Notes: generated by a model not told the origin, from the sequence alone. 64,000 nt of DNA from Actinostola sp. cb2023 (GCA_033675265.1 JAUJYZ010001087.1:706501-770500), one strand, 5' to 3'; positions 42,501-57,500 are shown, counted from the first letter of the stretch. A program made the numbers and translations.

Positions 42501-45500
42501 CTGGTAGTGGTGATGATGGTGTGGTGGTGATGATGGTGCTGGTAGTGATGGATGATGGTGCTGCATGGTGGTAGTGGTAGTGGTAGTGGTAGTGGTGATG
42601 ATGATGGTACTGGTAGTGGTAGTGGTAGTGATGGTGTGGTGGTAGTGGTGTAGTGTGGTGATGGTAGTGATGGTAGTGGTGATGGTGATGGTAGTGGTGA
42701 TGATGATGGTGCTGGTAGTGGTGTGATGATGGTGATGGTAGTGGTGATGATGATGTAGTGGTAGTGGTATGTGGTGGTGGTAGTGTGATGATGGTGCTGG
42801 TAGTGGTGTGATGGTGCTGGTGCTGGTAGTGATGATGATGGTGCTGGTAGTGGTGATGATGGTGCTGGTAGTGTGTGATGATGGTGTGGTAGTGGTGATG
42901 TGTGGTGGTAGTGGTGATGATGGTGGTGTAGTGGTGATGATGTGGTAGTGGTGATGATGATGGTGCTGGTGTGATGGTATGGTGGTGATGATGATGGTGG
43001 TAGTGTAGTGGTGATGATGGTGTGGAGTGGTGATGGTGGTAGTGGTGGTGATGGTGCTGGTAGTGGTGATGATGGTGCTGGTAGTGTGTGATGATGGTGC
43101 TGGTAGTGGTGATGATGGTGCTGTAGTGATGGTGGTGATGATGGTGCTGATGGTGTGCATGGTATGTGTGATGGTGGTAGTGATGATGATGGTGTGCTTG
43201 TGTGGTGATGGTGATGGTATGGTGGTGATGGTGATGGTGTGGTGATGATGGTGCTGGTAGTGTGATGATGGTGCTGGTGCTGATGATGGTGCTGGTAGTG
43301 GTGGTGATGGTGGTAGTGGTAGTGGTGGTGATGATGGTGCTGGTGTGTGGTGTGGTGGTAGTGGTAGTGGTGTGATGGTGTGGTAGTGATGGTGATGGTA
43401 GTGGTAGTGATGGTGATGGTGTGGTGAGTGGTGATGTGTGGTGCTGTAGTGATGATGATGGTAGTGGTAGTGGTGATGATGGTGCTGGTAGTGGTGATGA
43501 TGATGGTGCTGGTGGTAGTGGTGTGGTGATGATGATGTGGTGTGGGTGATGATGGTGCTGGTAGTGGTGATGATGGTGGTGTGGTGGTAGTAGTGTGATG
43601 ATGGTGCTGTAGTGGTGATGATGGTGCTGGTAGTGGTAGTGATGATGGTGCTGGTAGTGATGATGATGGTGCTGGTAGTGATGATGGTGCTGGTAGTGGT
43701 AGTGTGATGATGAGTGGGTGATGATGATGGTAGTGCTGGTAGTGATGGTGATGGTGATGATGATGGTGCTGGTAGTGGTGTGTGATGATGGTGCTGGTAG
43801 TGATGATGATGGTGGTAGTGATGGTGGTGATGGTGGTGAGTGGTGATGATGTGATGGTGTGGTGGTGATGGTGATGCTGGTAGTGGTGATGATGGTGCTG
43901 GTGGTTATGATGATGTGTGATGGTGGTGATGGTGCTGCATGGTGATGGTGGTAGTGGTGATGATGGTGCTGGTAGTGTGGTGCTGTGTGAGTGGTAGTGA
44001 TGGTGTGGTAGTGATGATGATGGTGATGGTAGTGGTGATGGTGCTGGTAGTGGTGTGATGGTGTGGTAGTGGTGATGATGGTAGTGGATGGTGATGGTGC
44101 TGGTAGTGGTGATGGTGATGGTAGTGGTGATGATGTGCTGGTAGTGGTGGTGATGATGATGTGATGATGGTGCTGCATGGTAGTGGTATGTGGTGATGAT
44201 GGTGTGGTGGTAGTGGTGATGATGGTGTAGTGGTAGTGATGGTGTGGTAGTGGTAGTGATGTGGTGATGGTGATGGGTGAGTGGTGATGTAGTGGTGATG
44301 ATGGTGATGGTAGTGGTGATGATGGTAGTGGGTGATGATGGTGTGGTAGTGGTGTGATGATGTGGTGTAGTGGAGTGGTGGTGATGGTGTGTGGTAGTGG
44401 TGTGTGATGGTGTGGTAGTGATGATGATGGTGCTGGTAGTGGTGATGATGGTGCTGGTAGTGGTGGTGATGATGGTAGTGAGTGATGATGGTGCTGGTAG
44501 TGGTGATGATGGTGCTGGTAGTGGTGTTGATGATGGTGCTGGTAGTGATGATGATGGTGCTGGTAGTGTGTGATGATGGTGCTGGTAGTGGTGTTGATGA
44601 TGGTGCTGGTAGTGATGATGATGATGTGCTGGTAGTGATGGTGGTGATGGTGATGATGGTGATGATGGTGCTGCATGGTAGTGGTAGTGGTGATGATGGT
44701 GCTGGTAGTGGTGATGATGGTGCTGGTAGTGTGTGATGGTGGTGGTGGTGTGATGGTGTGGTAGTGGTGATGATGATGTGCTGGTAGTGATGATGATGGT
44801 GCTGGTAGTGGTGGATGATGGTGATGGTAGTGGTGATGATGGTGCTGGTAGTGGTGTGATGATGGTGCTGGTAGTGGTGATGTGGGTGGTAGTGGTGGTG
44901 ATGGTGATGGTGCTGCATGGTGGTGGTGTGTGGTAGTGGTGTTGATGATGGTGCTGGTAGTGATGATGATGGTGCTGGTAGTGGTGGTGATGGTGATGGT
45001 AGGTGAGTGGTGGTGATGGTAGTGGTGATGGTGGTGTGGTGAGTGTATGTGCTGGTGTGATGTGATGGTGATGGTGGTGGGTGGTGGTGGTATGATGTGG
45101 TGATGATGGTATGGTGTGTGATGGTAGTGGTAGTGATGGTGATGGTGGTAGTGGTGATGATGGTGCTGGTAGTGGTGGTGTGGTGATGGACTGGTAGTGG
45201 TGATGATGGTGCTGGTGTGGTGATGATGGTGCTGGTAGTGATGATGATGGTAGTGGTGGTGATGGTGATGGTAGTGGTGATGATGGTGCTGGTAGTGGTG
45301 TTGATGATGGTGCTGGTAGTGATGATGATGGTGCTGGTAGTGGTGGTGATGATGGTGCTGCATGGTAGTGGTAGTGGTAGTGGTGATGATGGTACTGGTA
45401 GTGGTAGTGGTGATGGTGATGGTGGTCGTGGTGGTGGTAGTGATGATGGTGCTGGTAGTGATGATGATGGTGCTGGTAGTGGTGGTGATGGTGATGGTAG

Positions 45501-48500
45501 TGGTGATGATGGTGCTGGTAGTGATGATGATGGTGCTGGTAGTGGTGGTGATGATGATGGTAGTGATGATGATGGTGCTGGTAGTGGTGGTGATGATGAT
45601 GGTAGTGGTGATGATGGTGCTGGTAGTGGTGGTGATGGTAGTGGTAGTGGTGATGATGGTGCTGGTAGTGGTAGTGGGATGGTGATGATGGTAGTGGTGA
45701 TGATGGTGCTGGTAGTGGTGATGATGATGGTGCTGGTGGTGATGGTGGTGATGATGGTGCTGCATGGTGCTGCATGGTAGTGGTAGTGGTGATGATGGTG
45801 CTGGTAGTGATGATGATGGTGCTGGTAGTGGTGGTGATGGTGCTGGTAGTGGTGTTGATGATGGTGCTGGTAGTGATGATGATGGTGCTGGTAGTGGTGG
45901 TGATGATGGTGCTGCATGGTAGTGGTAGTGGTAGTGGTGATGATGGTACTGGTAGTGGTAGTGGTGGTGATGGTGATGGTGGTCGTGGTGGTGGTAGTGA
46001 TGATGGTGCTGGTGCTGGTGATGATGGTCATTATAGCTCTACCATACCTGGACCAGATCTTCTTTGGCATTCCGTATTTCTTCAAGTCTAATGTTTACTT
46101 GCTGCAAGGAACAAATTGGTTATATGCCAGGGCTACGTTACCTTAAATATATGTCAGTCATAATGGCTGACATCCTCCAGGCTATAAGTACAGTATATTT
46201 ATTACGTTGGTAAATAGGACATAGTTATTTGTAGGTATTGGGACATATATATGTATGTCAAAGACAAATGGTGTAAAGACTATCGGCCTTCTTAACATCA
46301 AGGTACTCTCAGTCAATATAATTTCCAAACAGTTTTGTACCTTGTTGAGCCCAAATTTCGGATCTCACCATTGTCAATTCAGAAAATTCGTCACACACTT
46401 CATTATCTATTCTATCTCACGAAATGGCAGGAGTTGTAATGAAATGGCAGCCTAAATCTTTTATCTTTTTGTTCCCGTTGAACTGCTTGTTAATTGGATA
46501 CCGCGGCCAATGTGACAATCGTTTGAACTATCCTTCCTTCTTCTTCTTCTTCTTCTTCTAGACGGTTTTCCACTACTTGTAGAAGGACTAGATTTAACAC
46601 TTTTCTGTATGCACTGCTTCACTCTCTATACCACTTTACGTCATGTGCTCTCTCTCGTACTCGTGAAAATACTATACATACATATATACATACATCAAGA
46701 ATTGGACATGGGTAACATGGTACAGCGCACCTTTTGGATAGTTAGCGATTCACTCAAAGCCCTTCTTTCATCCTGTAACGCGTCAAGGTGAACTTGCGTA
46801 GATATCAGCTATAACATGCAATCAATACAATACATTGATTACTTGTGTGAAGTGACCAGCATGTGAAGCCACTAAAAGGTTTTATTATTAAGTCTATTTT
46901 CAGGAGCACATGAATACGAACAGCAAAACAATCAAATGAATAAACAAACAAACAAGCAAATAAACAATCAAACAAGCAAATCAACAATCAAACAAGCAAA
47001 TCAACAAGCAAACAAGCAAATCAACAAGCAAACAAGCAAATAAACAATCAAACAAGCAAATCAACAAGCAAACAAGCAAATCAACAAGCAAACAAGCAAA
47101 TAAACAATCAAACAAGCAAATAAACAAGCAAACAAGCAAATAAACAAGCAAACAAGCAAATAAACAATCAAACAAGCAAATCAACAAGCAAACAAGCAAA
47201 CAAGCAAATCAACAAGCAAACAAGCAAATCAACAAGCAAACAAGCAAATAAACAATCAAACAAGCAAATCAACAAGCAAACAAGCAAATCAACAAGCAAA
47301 CAAGCAAATAAACAATCAAACAAGCAAATAAACAAGCAAACAAGCAAATAAACAATCAAACAAGCAAATCAACAAGCAAACAAGCAAATCAACAATCAAA
47401 CAAGCAAATCAACAATCAAACAAGCAAATCAACAATCAAACAAGCAAATAAACAAGCAAACAAGCAAATAAACAAGCAAACAAGCAAATAAACACTCAAA
47501 CAAGCAAATCAACAATCAAACAAGCAAATCAACAAGCAAACAAACAAGCAAACAAGCAAATAAACAAGCAAACAAGCAAATCAACAATCAAACAATCAAA
47601 TCAACAAGCAAACAAGCAAATCAACAAGCAAATCAACAATCAAACAAGCAAATAAACAATCAAACAAGCAAATCAACAATCAAACAAGCAAATCAACAAT
47701 CAAACAAGCAAATAAACAAGCAAACAAGCAAATCAACAAGCAAACAAGCAAATAAACAAGCAAACAAGCAAATCAACAAGCAAACAAGCAAATCAACAAG
47801 CAAACAAGCAAATAAACAAGCAAATAAACAAGCAAATAAACAAGCAAATAAACAAGCAAATAAACAAGCAAATCAACAAGCAAACAAGCAAATAAACAAG
47901 CAAATAAACAAGCAAATAAACAAGCAAATAAACAAGCAAACAAGCAAATCAACAAGCAAACAAGCAAACAAGGAAACAAACCAAGCTACAATGTAGCAAG
48001 CAAATAAACAAACCAAGAAACAAGTTAGCTAGCAAACAAACAAACAATGAAGCAAACTAGTAAACAAACAAACAAACAAACAAATAGTAGAAGAAACAAG
48101 CAAACATAGACTAACTTTGGACTGCAGCTGTTCTATGCAGGTTTCTAAGTTGTTTTTCACTTTGACCTGCAACAAGAACAACAAGCTTGACATATTGCTG
48201 TTGATGCGTTTTCAGAGAAAAACCTTACCATTAACGTAATTTGATTTTGAAGATCTGTGTTGATTTCCTTGGACTCTGCAACTTTATATGATAGAAATAG
48301 ATTAGTAGTGTTTGTACTTTATATGATAGAAATAGATTATTCTAGTAGTGTTTGTACTTTATATGATAGAAATAGATTATTCTAGTAGTGTTTGTACTTT
48401 ATATGATAGAAATAGATTATTCTAGTAGTGTTTGTACTTTATATGATAGAAATAGATTAGTAGTGTTTGTACTTTATATGATAGAAATAGATTAGTAGTG

Positions 48501-51500
48501 TTTGTACTTGTATTGATTTTGACCTCTGTTTTTCTTTTGACCGAAAAAGTAGAAAAGTAATAGTGCATTGAGTAAAGTCATGTTCACAGTCATATAGGAC
48601 ATGCTCTGTTTAATAGTGCATTGAGTAAAGTCATGTTCACAGTCATATAGGACATGCTCTGTTTAATAGTGCATTGAGTAAAGTCATGTTCACAGTCATA
48701 TATGACATGCTCTGTTTAATAGTGCATTGAGTAAAGTCATGTTCACAGTCATATAGGGCATGCTCTGTTTAATAGTGCATTGAGTAAAGTCATGTTCACA
48801 GTCATATAGGGCATGCTCTATTTGCAAACAAATCAGGTTGGTTACACCTTGGCGTGGCTCGGATGAAATGGTACATGTAGGGAATCTGAGTGTTTGGCTT
48901 AGGAAATTGTATAAGCGCCTCTCTCTATTAAGCACCCCTATTCTAATAAGCACCCCTATTCTAATAAGCACCCCTATTCTAATAAGCACCCCTATTCTAT
49001 TAAGCACCCCTATTCTAATAAGCACCCCTATTCTAATAAGCACCCCTATTCTAATAAGCACCCTTATTCTATTAAGCACCCCTATTCTAATAAGCACCCC
49101 TATTCTAATAAGCACCCTTATTCTATTAAGCACCCCTATTCTAATAAGCACCCCTATTCTAATAAGCACCCCTATTCTAATAAGCACCCCTATTCTAATA
49201 AGCACCCTTATTCTATTAAGCACCCCTATTCTAATAAGCACCCCTATTCTAATAAGCACCCTTATTCTATTAAGCACCCCTATTCTAATAAGCACCCCCT
49301 ATTCTAATAAGCACCCCTATTCTAATAAGCACCCCTATTCTAATAAGCACCCTTATTCTATTAAGCACCCCTATTCTAATAAGCACCCCTATTCTAATAA
49401 GCACCCCTATTCTAATAAGCACCCCTATTCTAATAAGCACCCCTATTCTATTAAGCACCCTTATTCTATTAAGCACCCCTATTCTAATAAGCACCCCTGT
49501 TCTAATAAGCACCCCTATTCTAATAAGCACCCCTATTCTAATATTAGCACCCCTATTCTAATATTAGCACCCCTATTCTAATAAGCACCCCTATTCTAAT
49601 ATTAGCACCTGTATTCTATTAAGCACCCCTATTCTAATAAGCACCCCTATTCTAATAAGCACCCCTATTCTAATAAGCACCCCTATTCTAATATTAGCAC
49701 CCCTATTCTATTAAGCACCCCTATTCTAATAAGCACCCCTATTCTAATATTAGCACCCCTATTCTATTAAGCACCCCTATTCTAATAATAGAGCATTTAC
49801 AGTACATGTATTCATATCAGTTATCTTCAAGTTACCAGATTGTCGAAGTTCCAGGTTCTCCACTTCCAACTCTTTGTATTTAGATGACACTGACTGTAAA
49901 CTGGAGAAATGAAGCAAATCACTACTACAGCAGTGTAACCCCATCAATATGACCACCAGTAGGCCATAAACATTTCATATTATATGGTCATATTGGTCAT
50001 ATTAATGAACTGGTCTATGGTGGCAGAGAACTGCCATTTAATTTTTTCTTGATTTTACATTGATTTTAAATTTTATTTCCTTTTTTACTTCCTTTTTTTT
50101 TTCTTTTTTTTACTTCTGAATTTGGTTTAATCTTACTTTGAAAAGTAAAATGAAATTAAAAACAAATTGAAACTCAAATGAATTTCAAATTTATTTTAAA
50201 ATCAAAACGTAAAATAAAATGAAAAAAAATCTTGCATGGCCGAGCGCTGCCACTAAATTAAAATTAAAGCAAAATGAAAAAAAATATATTGCATGGCCGA
50301 GCGCTGCCACTAAAATTAAAGCAAAATGAAAAATATATATATTGCATCAGGCCGAGCGCTGCCACTAAAATGAAAATGAAATGAAAAAAACTATTGCATG
50401 GGCGAGTGTTGCCACTAAGGGTGCGTTCGATTGACCTTATTCCAGAATAGGAATAATTCCAGATTCTGGGGCAGACGGATGACGTCATTATTCCGGAGTA
50501 TTCCAATGATGAGCCGAATGTTTGGAATATATTCCGCTTATTCTGGAACAGACTCAATTGAACGGACATTCCGTATTATTCCAAGTATTCCTATTCCGGA
50601 ATAAGGTCAATCGAATGCACCCTAAAATTTAAAAAAATTAAAAAATATATATTGCATGGCCGAGTGCTGCCACTACCGTCATGCATTTCGATCTATCAGT
50701 TCTCCGAAATGCTGACAAACTGACACTCAACAGTAAACATGACAGATCGGCGTGCTTTTGTGAACAAGCAAAAGCAGAAACGAAAGGGTAAAAAGGAAGT
50801 GAATCTTCGGAAGTGACGAAGGATGACATAGAGGTTCAGGATGAGTCGAGATGAGCTTCAAGCTTAGCGGAAAGCAGCAAAAATACAGTCCAGTTGGTGC
50901 ACAGGAATACGTGCCATTCGAACACAACGAACTTATATTCAACAACGTAATAGATGCCTCTAGTGCCAGAAGCACTTTGCTATCTAAATTGAGAAAGGCA
51001 TGGTATGTCAGATGTGATATTCTCACCAGGGAGCGTGGCCCATCCTGTAAGAAACTGATGATGAATATTCCAGATATGAAAGTGTTCCGCCGGGCTACGT
51101 ATGGTTCATTGAGAGGGAAGACAATGACACATTAGCTTCACCGTGGCGGACCATCTCGACCAGGATGGGCCACGCTCCCCGGCAAGAATATCACCATGCC
51201 TTTCTCAATTTGGATAGCAATTAAGTGCTTCTGGCAGGCATCTATTACGTTGTCGAATGTAAGTTCATCGTGTTCGAATGGCACATATTCTAATTTCAAT
51301 TTACTTTTCAAAGTAAGATTAAACCAAATTCAAAAAATAAAAAAAGGAAGTAAAAGAGGAAATAAAATTTAAAAGAAACGAAAAATCAAGAAAAAATTAA
51401 GTGGCAGTTCTTGGCCACCATAGTGTTGTACCTTTGTAACTGCTTCTTTAGTGATTTGACTTCACCATGGAGTTGTGTATTCGACTCTTCTGTTTGCTCC

Positions 51501-54500
51501 ATCTGTTATGAAACAATGAGTTAGTCAACATACAATGCCATTTCTCAGCCCAACCATTTTCTCTATCGTTAAAAGTAAGTGATATAAAAATATATACAAT
51601 GTATTTTGTGTCTCTCTTTATTTTATGACTCTTAATGAGTGTTTGCTATTGGGCTTCCTGTGTTCTCACGAACGTTATCGCAGGTACACGTTTTTCGGTG
51701 CGTATACATTCACAATATAGTAAACCACGCTCTTTACAATACAATACAATTGTTTATTTATACACGTGTCGTCCAGGAGCGCGAACGTTCAAAGTACGAA
51801 CGTTTGTTTTCAGTCATTAACACAGGAGGCCCATCAAAACAGATGCAAACTCTTTTCCCAGGTTTATATTCTGTGTTGTCCAAGCAGGAAAACACTAGAA
51901 AAGTTTAAAATCACCAGCCTCAGGCGAACACAGAATATACACACAGACAATGTGTCGACTCCCTCTAAGACGGACACCCTTGGGACCCCAAACAGCTGAT
52001 CGTCTTAGAGAGGTGTCCGTATTATAGAGTCATGAAATTATTTGACAGCATTAACTTACGACTGTCAAAGCTGATAGTCAGTTCTAACTTGAGTTTTGTT
52101 TGCTATTCAAGGACAAAGGAACCAACCTTGTAAATAGATCATTCATTGCCATTAAATGTGATCGTACTGTTTATGGCATGTTACGTGTGATCTGTTTATT
52201 TTCAGTCATTAGCTTTAATTATCCGATTAGTTTCCATCTTAGGGATGGTTTTTGTACTGTTTTTGTACCTAAATTGATTTAACAACTGTGTTGTCCATCT
52301 TATAGAGTTTATGTACAGGCAAACAATCGCATTTTATACAGGTCCCATAATGATAGCAGTTTTTTATAACTGAAATGGTTAACCTGTTAAAACATGTTAT
52401 TATAATTATTGTTATTATTATTATTAAACAATGGGTTTTTGGCAGGGACCAGCAGTACCCGACTACCTAGTATGGGTACCACTACCTACATGTATGGGTA
52501 CCACTACCTACATGTATGGGTACCACTACCTACATGTATGGGTACCACTACCTACATGTATGGGTACCACTACCTACATGTATGGGTACCACTACCTACA
52601 TGTATGGGTACCATGTATGGGTACTACCTACATGTATGGGTACCACTACCTACATGTATGGGTACCACTACCTACATGTATGGGTACCACTACCTACATG
52701 TATGGGTACCACTACCTACATGTATGGGTACCACTACCTACATGTATGGGTACCACTACCTACATGTATGGGTACCACTACCTACATGTATGGGTACCAC
52801 TACCTACATGTATGGGTGGGTACCTACATGTATGGGTACCACTACCTACATGTATGGGTACCACTACCTACATGTATAGGTACCACTACCTACATGTATG
52901 GGTACCACTACCTACATGTATGGGTACCACTACCTACATGTATGGGTACCACTACCTACATGTACAATAGGTACCACTACCTACATGTACAATAGGTACC
53001 ACTACCTACATGTATGGGTACCACTACCTACATGTATAGGTACCACTACCTACATGTATGGGTACCACTACAAATGTACCTACATTGTATAGGTACCACT
53101 GCCTACATGGGGTGGGATGTTTGTCTATCACAGTTTTTACAATAACAGAGCGTAATCTCGCAATCTGATTGACTCTCAGCCATTTTCAATAAGAGTACAG
53201 ACACATACATGTAGAATGACGAATCACTTGCGCATGGATCCAGCGTTCGCTTGAAACAGTTTTTCTTTCAAACTTTATCCTTGCTTTTGGATGTTTTTTT
53301 GACTTTGTTATAATTGTAAAAAAGAAATCACAAGCAGCTTGCCGTTGTCTGTACTCTTATTGACAATTTATACTCCCTCTTAGAACTCTTTTTTATTGTT
53401 ATATTGTTATCCATTGGCCTGCCTAGATTAGTTACTACTATTTGCAGGTCAATGGAACATTCATCATTGTAATACAAAGTTACAGCGGACACCCTTGGGA
53501 ATTGAAAAAAGTGTCCGTTAGTAGAGCTGTCCGCTTACGAGAATTATTCCTGTAAGCAGACACCAAAGACAAATAGGGTGGATGTCCGATTACGGGAGAG
53601 TTAATTAGCGGGTGTTAATTATGTTTTATTGGGTAGACAAAAATAGCAACTGAAGATATAAAGCGAAACTATTTATTGATGTCAAATGTCTGTTGGTCAT
53701 ATTTTTGTTGATTTATTGCAAATTCAAGACAAATTTCATTGCCGAGAGTCAATTATTATATGGGGTGTCCGCATACGAGAGAGCATAAATAAAAGAAAAA
53801 TCCAATTTTCATTTTCAAAAGTGTCCGCGTCCGTTTACGAGAGAGTGTCCGCTTACGGGAATGTGTAAATACAGAGTTTGACTGGGAGGTAAAATGTGGA
53901 ATTGAAAAGGCATCCGTAAGTAGAGCTGTCCACTTACGAGAGTGTCTGTTAGCGGAGAGTTGACTGTTATTCCAAATAAATCTAAATCTAAGTCTAAAAT
54001 AAAAAATAAAATAAAAAACAATGGGTTTGACGTCACGAAATGTTTAAAACTTTGCAGTTCGCTACGCTCGTGGTTCCACTTGAGTTTTGAACATTTTGTG
54101 ACGTCACATCCATTGTCAATAAGAGTGCAGACAATGGAAAACCACTTGCGATTTGTTAAATGTACCTGAGCTTGTATTACAGAGTGTTGTTCCAGCAATC
54201 GCTTGTTATTCAACTGTAAAGTCTCTATTATTGATGTCATCTCTGCAGCTTGATCACTGAAATTTAATATTAGTTCAAGTCAGATATAACAACTCCTTAT
54301 ATGTTAGCTACTTGATGCATACAGGTAATTAGTCTCGATAGTATGTCTACTGTATTACAATTTCTGTAGTAAAACATGGTTTCCATACAGGATTGCAATC
54401 GATCACTGGATCAATCAACCTTACAATTACATGTGAGTCCCACAGATCTAATTGTAGACATGCCCCAATTGGAAACCAACTTTATTTAGTTGAATAGGTT

Positions 54501-57500
54501 AGCTCATGATTAATTAAGTTTTATTACTATTATTACTAGGGACCGCACACATGAGAAAATTCTAGGACGGGAACGTGACAGTGCGCGCAATGACGAATAA
54601 TGGCTCAAAACGCAATCTACGACGTGAAAACAGGTGAAGTGCCGTCGTAGATTGCCATCACAGACGTCAACGTTCGTTTTGAGCCGTGCTAAAACGACTT
54701 CTGGGGCGTGAGACAATGCTGGCTTCTGATTGACCCTATTTTTTGCCACAAAAAAATAGGGCCAATCAGAGCTTATCCATATTTTCATTCATTCAAATGG
54801 ACGCCGTGGGCAAAAGTCAGTGTTGATAGTTGTTGAAAGGACTGTTGAAAGATGAATCCAATAGATCAAAGTTGTTTACAAGATATTTATGCATTTCAGT
54901 CATCCATTCCCTGAACAGTTCATAGTCAGACATTCATAGAAAATCGAAGCCGATGTTTTTGCACAGTTGCAGACAGGGTTTGAATACCGGTATCTATCGA
55001 AGATCGGAATATCCACTGACATTGCTGAGTAGACGACAGATAAATCCTGAATGGCAAAAGATATGTCCAGATTTTGTTTGAAAGAATGGAAGCTTTGGTT
55101 GGAGACGAGTATGTTACCTTCAGCGAGCAGACTCCTCTCCCTCTTTCGGGGAGGAGGTCAAAAGAAGACTTTCGAAGTAGAAGCTGTCAAGCCTTAATGA
55201 GGTTATTTCTCCTTCCAGGGTTGATGCGCTTCAGTGTGTATCACGCCCTTGAAGTCGTTAGGCAAGTTCTCCAGCGGTTCTCTGGCGGGGCGGTGTTTCA
55301 TCCGAGCCCGTGCCGAAGAGCACCGCTGGTTTCTCGAGCATGGCTACATGTATCATGTGACCCGTTAAATGTATCATGTGACCCGTTACATGTATCATGT
55401 GACCCATTAAATGTATCATGTGACCCGCTAAATGGATCATGTGACTTGTACATGTATCATGTGACCCATTAAATGTATCATGTGACCCGTTAAATGTTTC
55501 ATGTGACTCGTTACATGTATCATGTGACCCATTAAATGTATCATGTGACCCGTTAAATGTATTGTGTGACCCGTTAAATGTATCATGTGACCCGTTACAT
55601 GTATCATGTGACCCGTTAAATGTATCATGTGACCTACGACCTGTATCATGTGACCCATGACATGTTACAGGGGTTTCAAGTAGCTGTACGAGGTGCTCAA
55701 AGTAGCCATATACTCAATTTTGTTTTTTAGATCTAGACAATAATTAGCTAAAAAAGTATGATCATACACTGACAAAAGTAGCCGCAAGAGGAATGGCAAG
55801 TAACGTTAACTGCCGGAGCTCCGGCAGTATCATGTGACCTGTGTCACACGACCTGTATCATGCAACACTTAACCTGTGAACCATGACATGCATCATGTGA
55901 CCTGTGACATGTATCATGTGACCTGTGACATGTATCATGTGACCTATGACATGTATCATGTGACCTATGACATGAATCATGTGACCTGACATGTATCATG
56001 TGACCTGACATGTATCATGTGACCTGTGACATGTATCATGTGACTTGTATCATATGACCTATGACATGTATCATGTGACCTGTGACATGTATCATGTGAC
56101 CTGACATGTATCATGTGACCTGACATGTATCATGTGACTTGTGACATGTATCATATATGACCTATGATATGTATCATGTGACCTGTGACATGTATCATGT
56201 GACCTGTGACATGTATCATGTGACCTGACATGTATCGTGTGACCTGTGACATGTATCATGTGACCTGACATGTATCATGTGACCTGACATGTAGACCTGA
56301 CATGTACAGTACCGACCAGAACTAACTACCCCCCTCGCGTTCATTTGCGTTCAATTGCGTTCAATACCAAAATGAACGCTGAGTTTGTTTTGCGTTTGCT
56401 CAAAATGACCGCAAAATGAACTCTGCGTTTGTTTTGCGTTTGCTGAAAATGAACACAGGACCAAATACCAAATGAACATTCTCTTATTATTGAGCCAATT
56501 TTAGCCGTTATTTATGACTATAAACGTGGCGTTCTCTAATTATTGATCCATTGAGATAAATAATGACAACATTTAGCAATTATCAAATTACTGGTTAGAG
56601 CAAGAAAGAGGGAAAAAGCAGCCATTTTTCGTGATTCTCAAACCATTAAGTTATTAAACTATATACTCAAACGCGAAGTTACATGACTGTATTATATAAG
56701 GTATTAAACACAAAGTTTTTTAAATCTAAAGCACATCGTGGTTCATCCTTTGACAACAGATGACGATGTTTTGGGATGTTTTTCATGTAAATTGCAAAGA
56801 AACACAACTAGACTAGACATTGACTAGACACTTGGCGCCGAGATGTGCCACCTCACACACAAAGAAACCGCTAATTACAAGATGACAAGGGTCAGTAAAT
56901 GGTAGAATTCGTGGTGGATGGCTTCGGCAAGTTTACTCTTCAAAGTGCAAAAAGTTAAGAACACTTTTTACACCATTCCAAAGATATACAAATATAACAA
57001 TTTCTACATGAACGTGTTCAGATGTTGAGGTTTGTATCAAATTGATTTACTAGTACGTTGTTTACATTTATGTTCGCGTTCCCGTTCTGCTCCAAACTAA
57101 AACGTAGATTTTTGAAAACAAACGCTTCAGTGTTTGAAGTTTAATAGATTAGATCGGTACTGTGGCATTAATTCGTTTATAAACGATGATAACCGAGGTG
57201 ATGTTTCTTTTCAATGTTTATTATACAAATTCGAGCGTAAGTGGAACATTTTCTCATGGTCTTGATCTCGATGCGTATTATATTTATTTTCAGCAGGTTA
57301 ATTGTTTTGCGTTTGTTTCGCGTTCACTCCAAATGAACGCAAAATGAACTCTGCGTTTGCTTTTGCGTTCACTCCAAACGAACGCCAAATTGAACACAAA
57401 CGAACGCAGAGTTCGTTTTGCGTTCATTTCAAATGAACGCAAGTTGAACGCAAATGAACGCAGGGGAGTAGTTAGTTCTGGTCGGTACTGTATCATGTGA

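Larger units (their letters stand above)
50015..51424. mobile_element. TIR element with about 130-bp inverted ends, intron 8
   Basis: ctatggtggcagagaactgc ... cttactttgaaaagtaaa near 50015-50150 is mirrored by tttacttttcaaagtaag ... gcagttcttggccaccatag near 51298-51424. Inside lie a short tandem repeat (50231-50413), a Harbinger MITE and a second palindrome (50907-51290). Confidence 0.7.

Noticed and set aside
41344..46085. Minus-strand His/Thr/Pro-rich frames up to 1473 codons
   Set aside because: Translation of the GAT/GGT array in several frames at once; low-complexity artefact.
46981..47979. Hydrophobic Leu/Cys-rich frames resembling membrane proteins
   Set aside because: Translation of the AAAC/AAGC array; no start or splice support.
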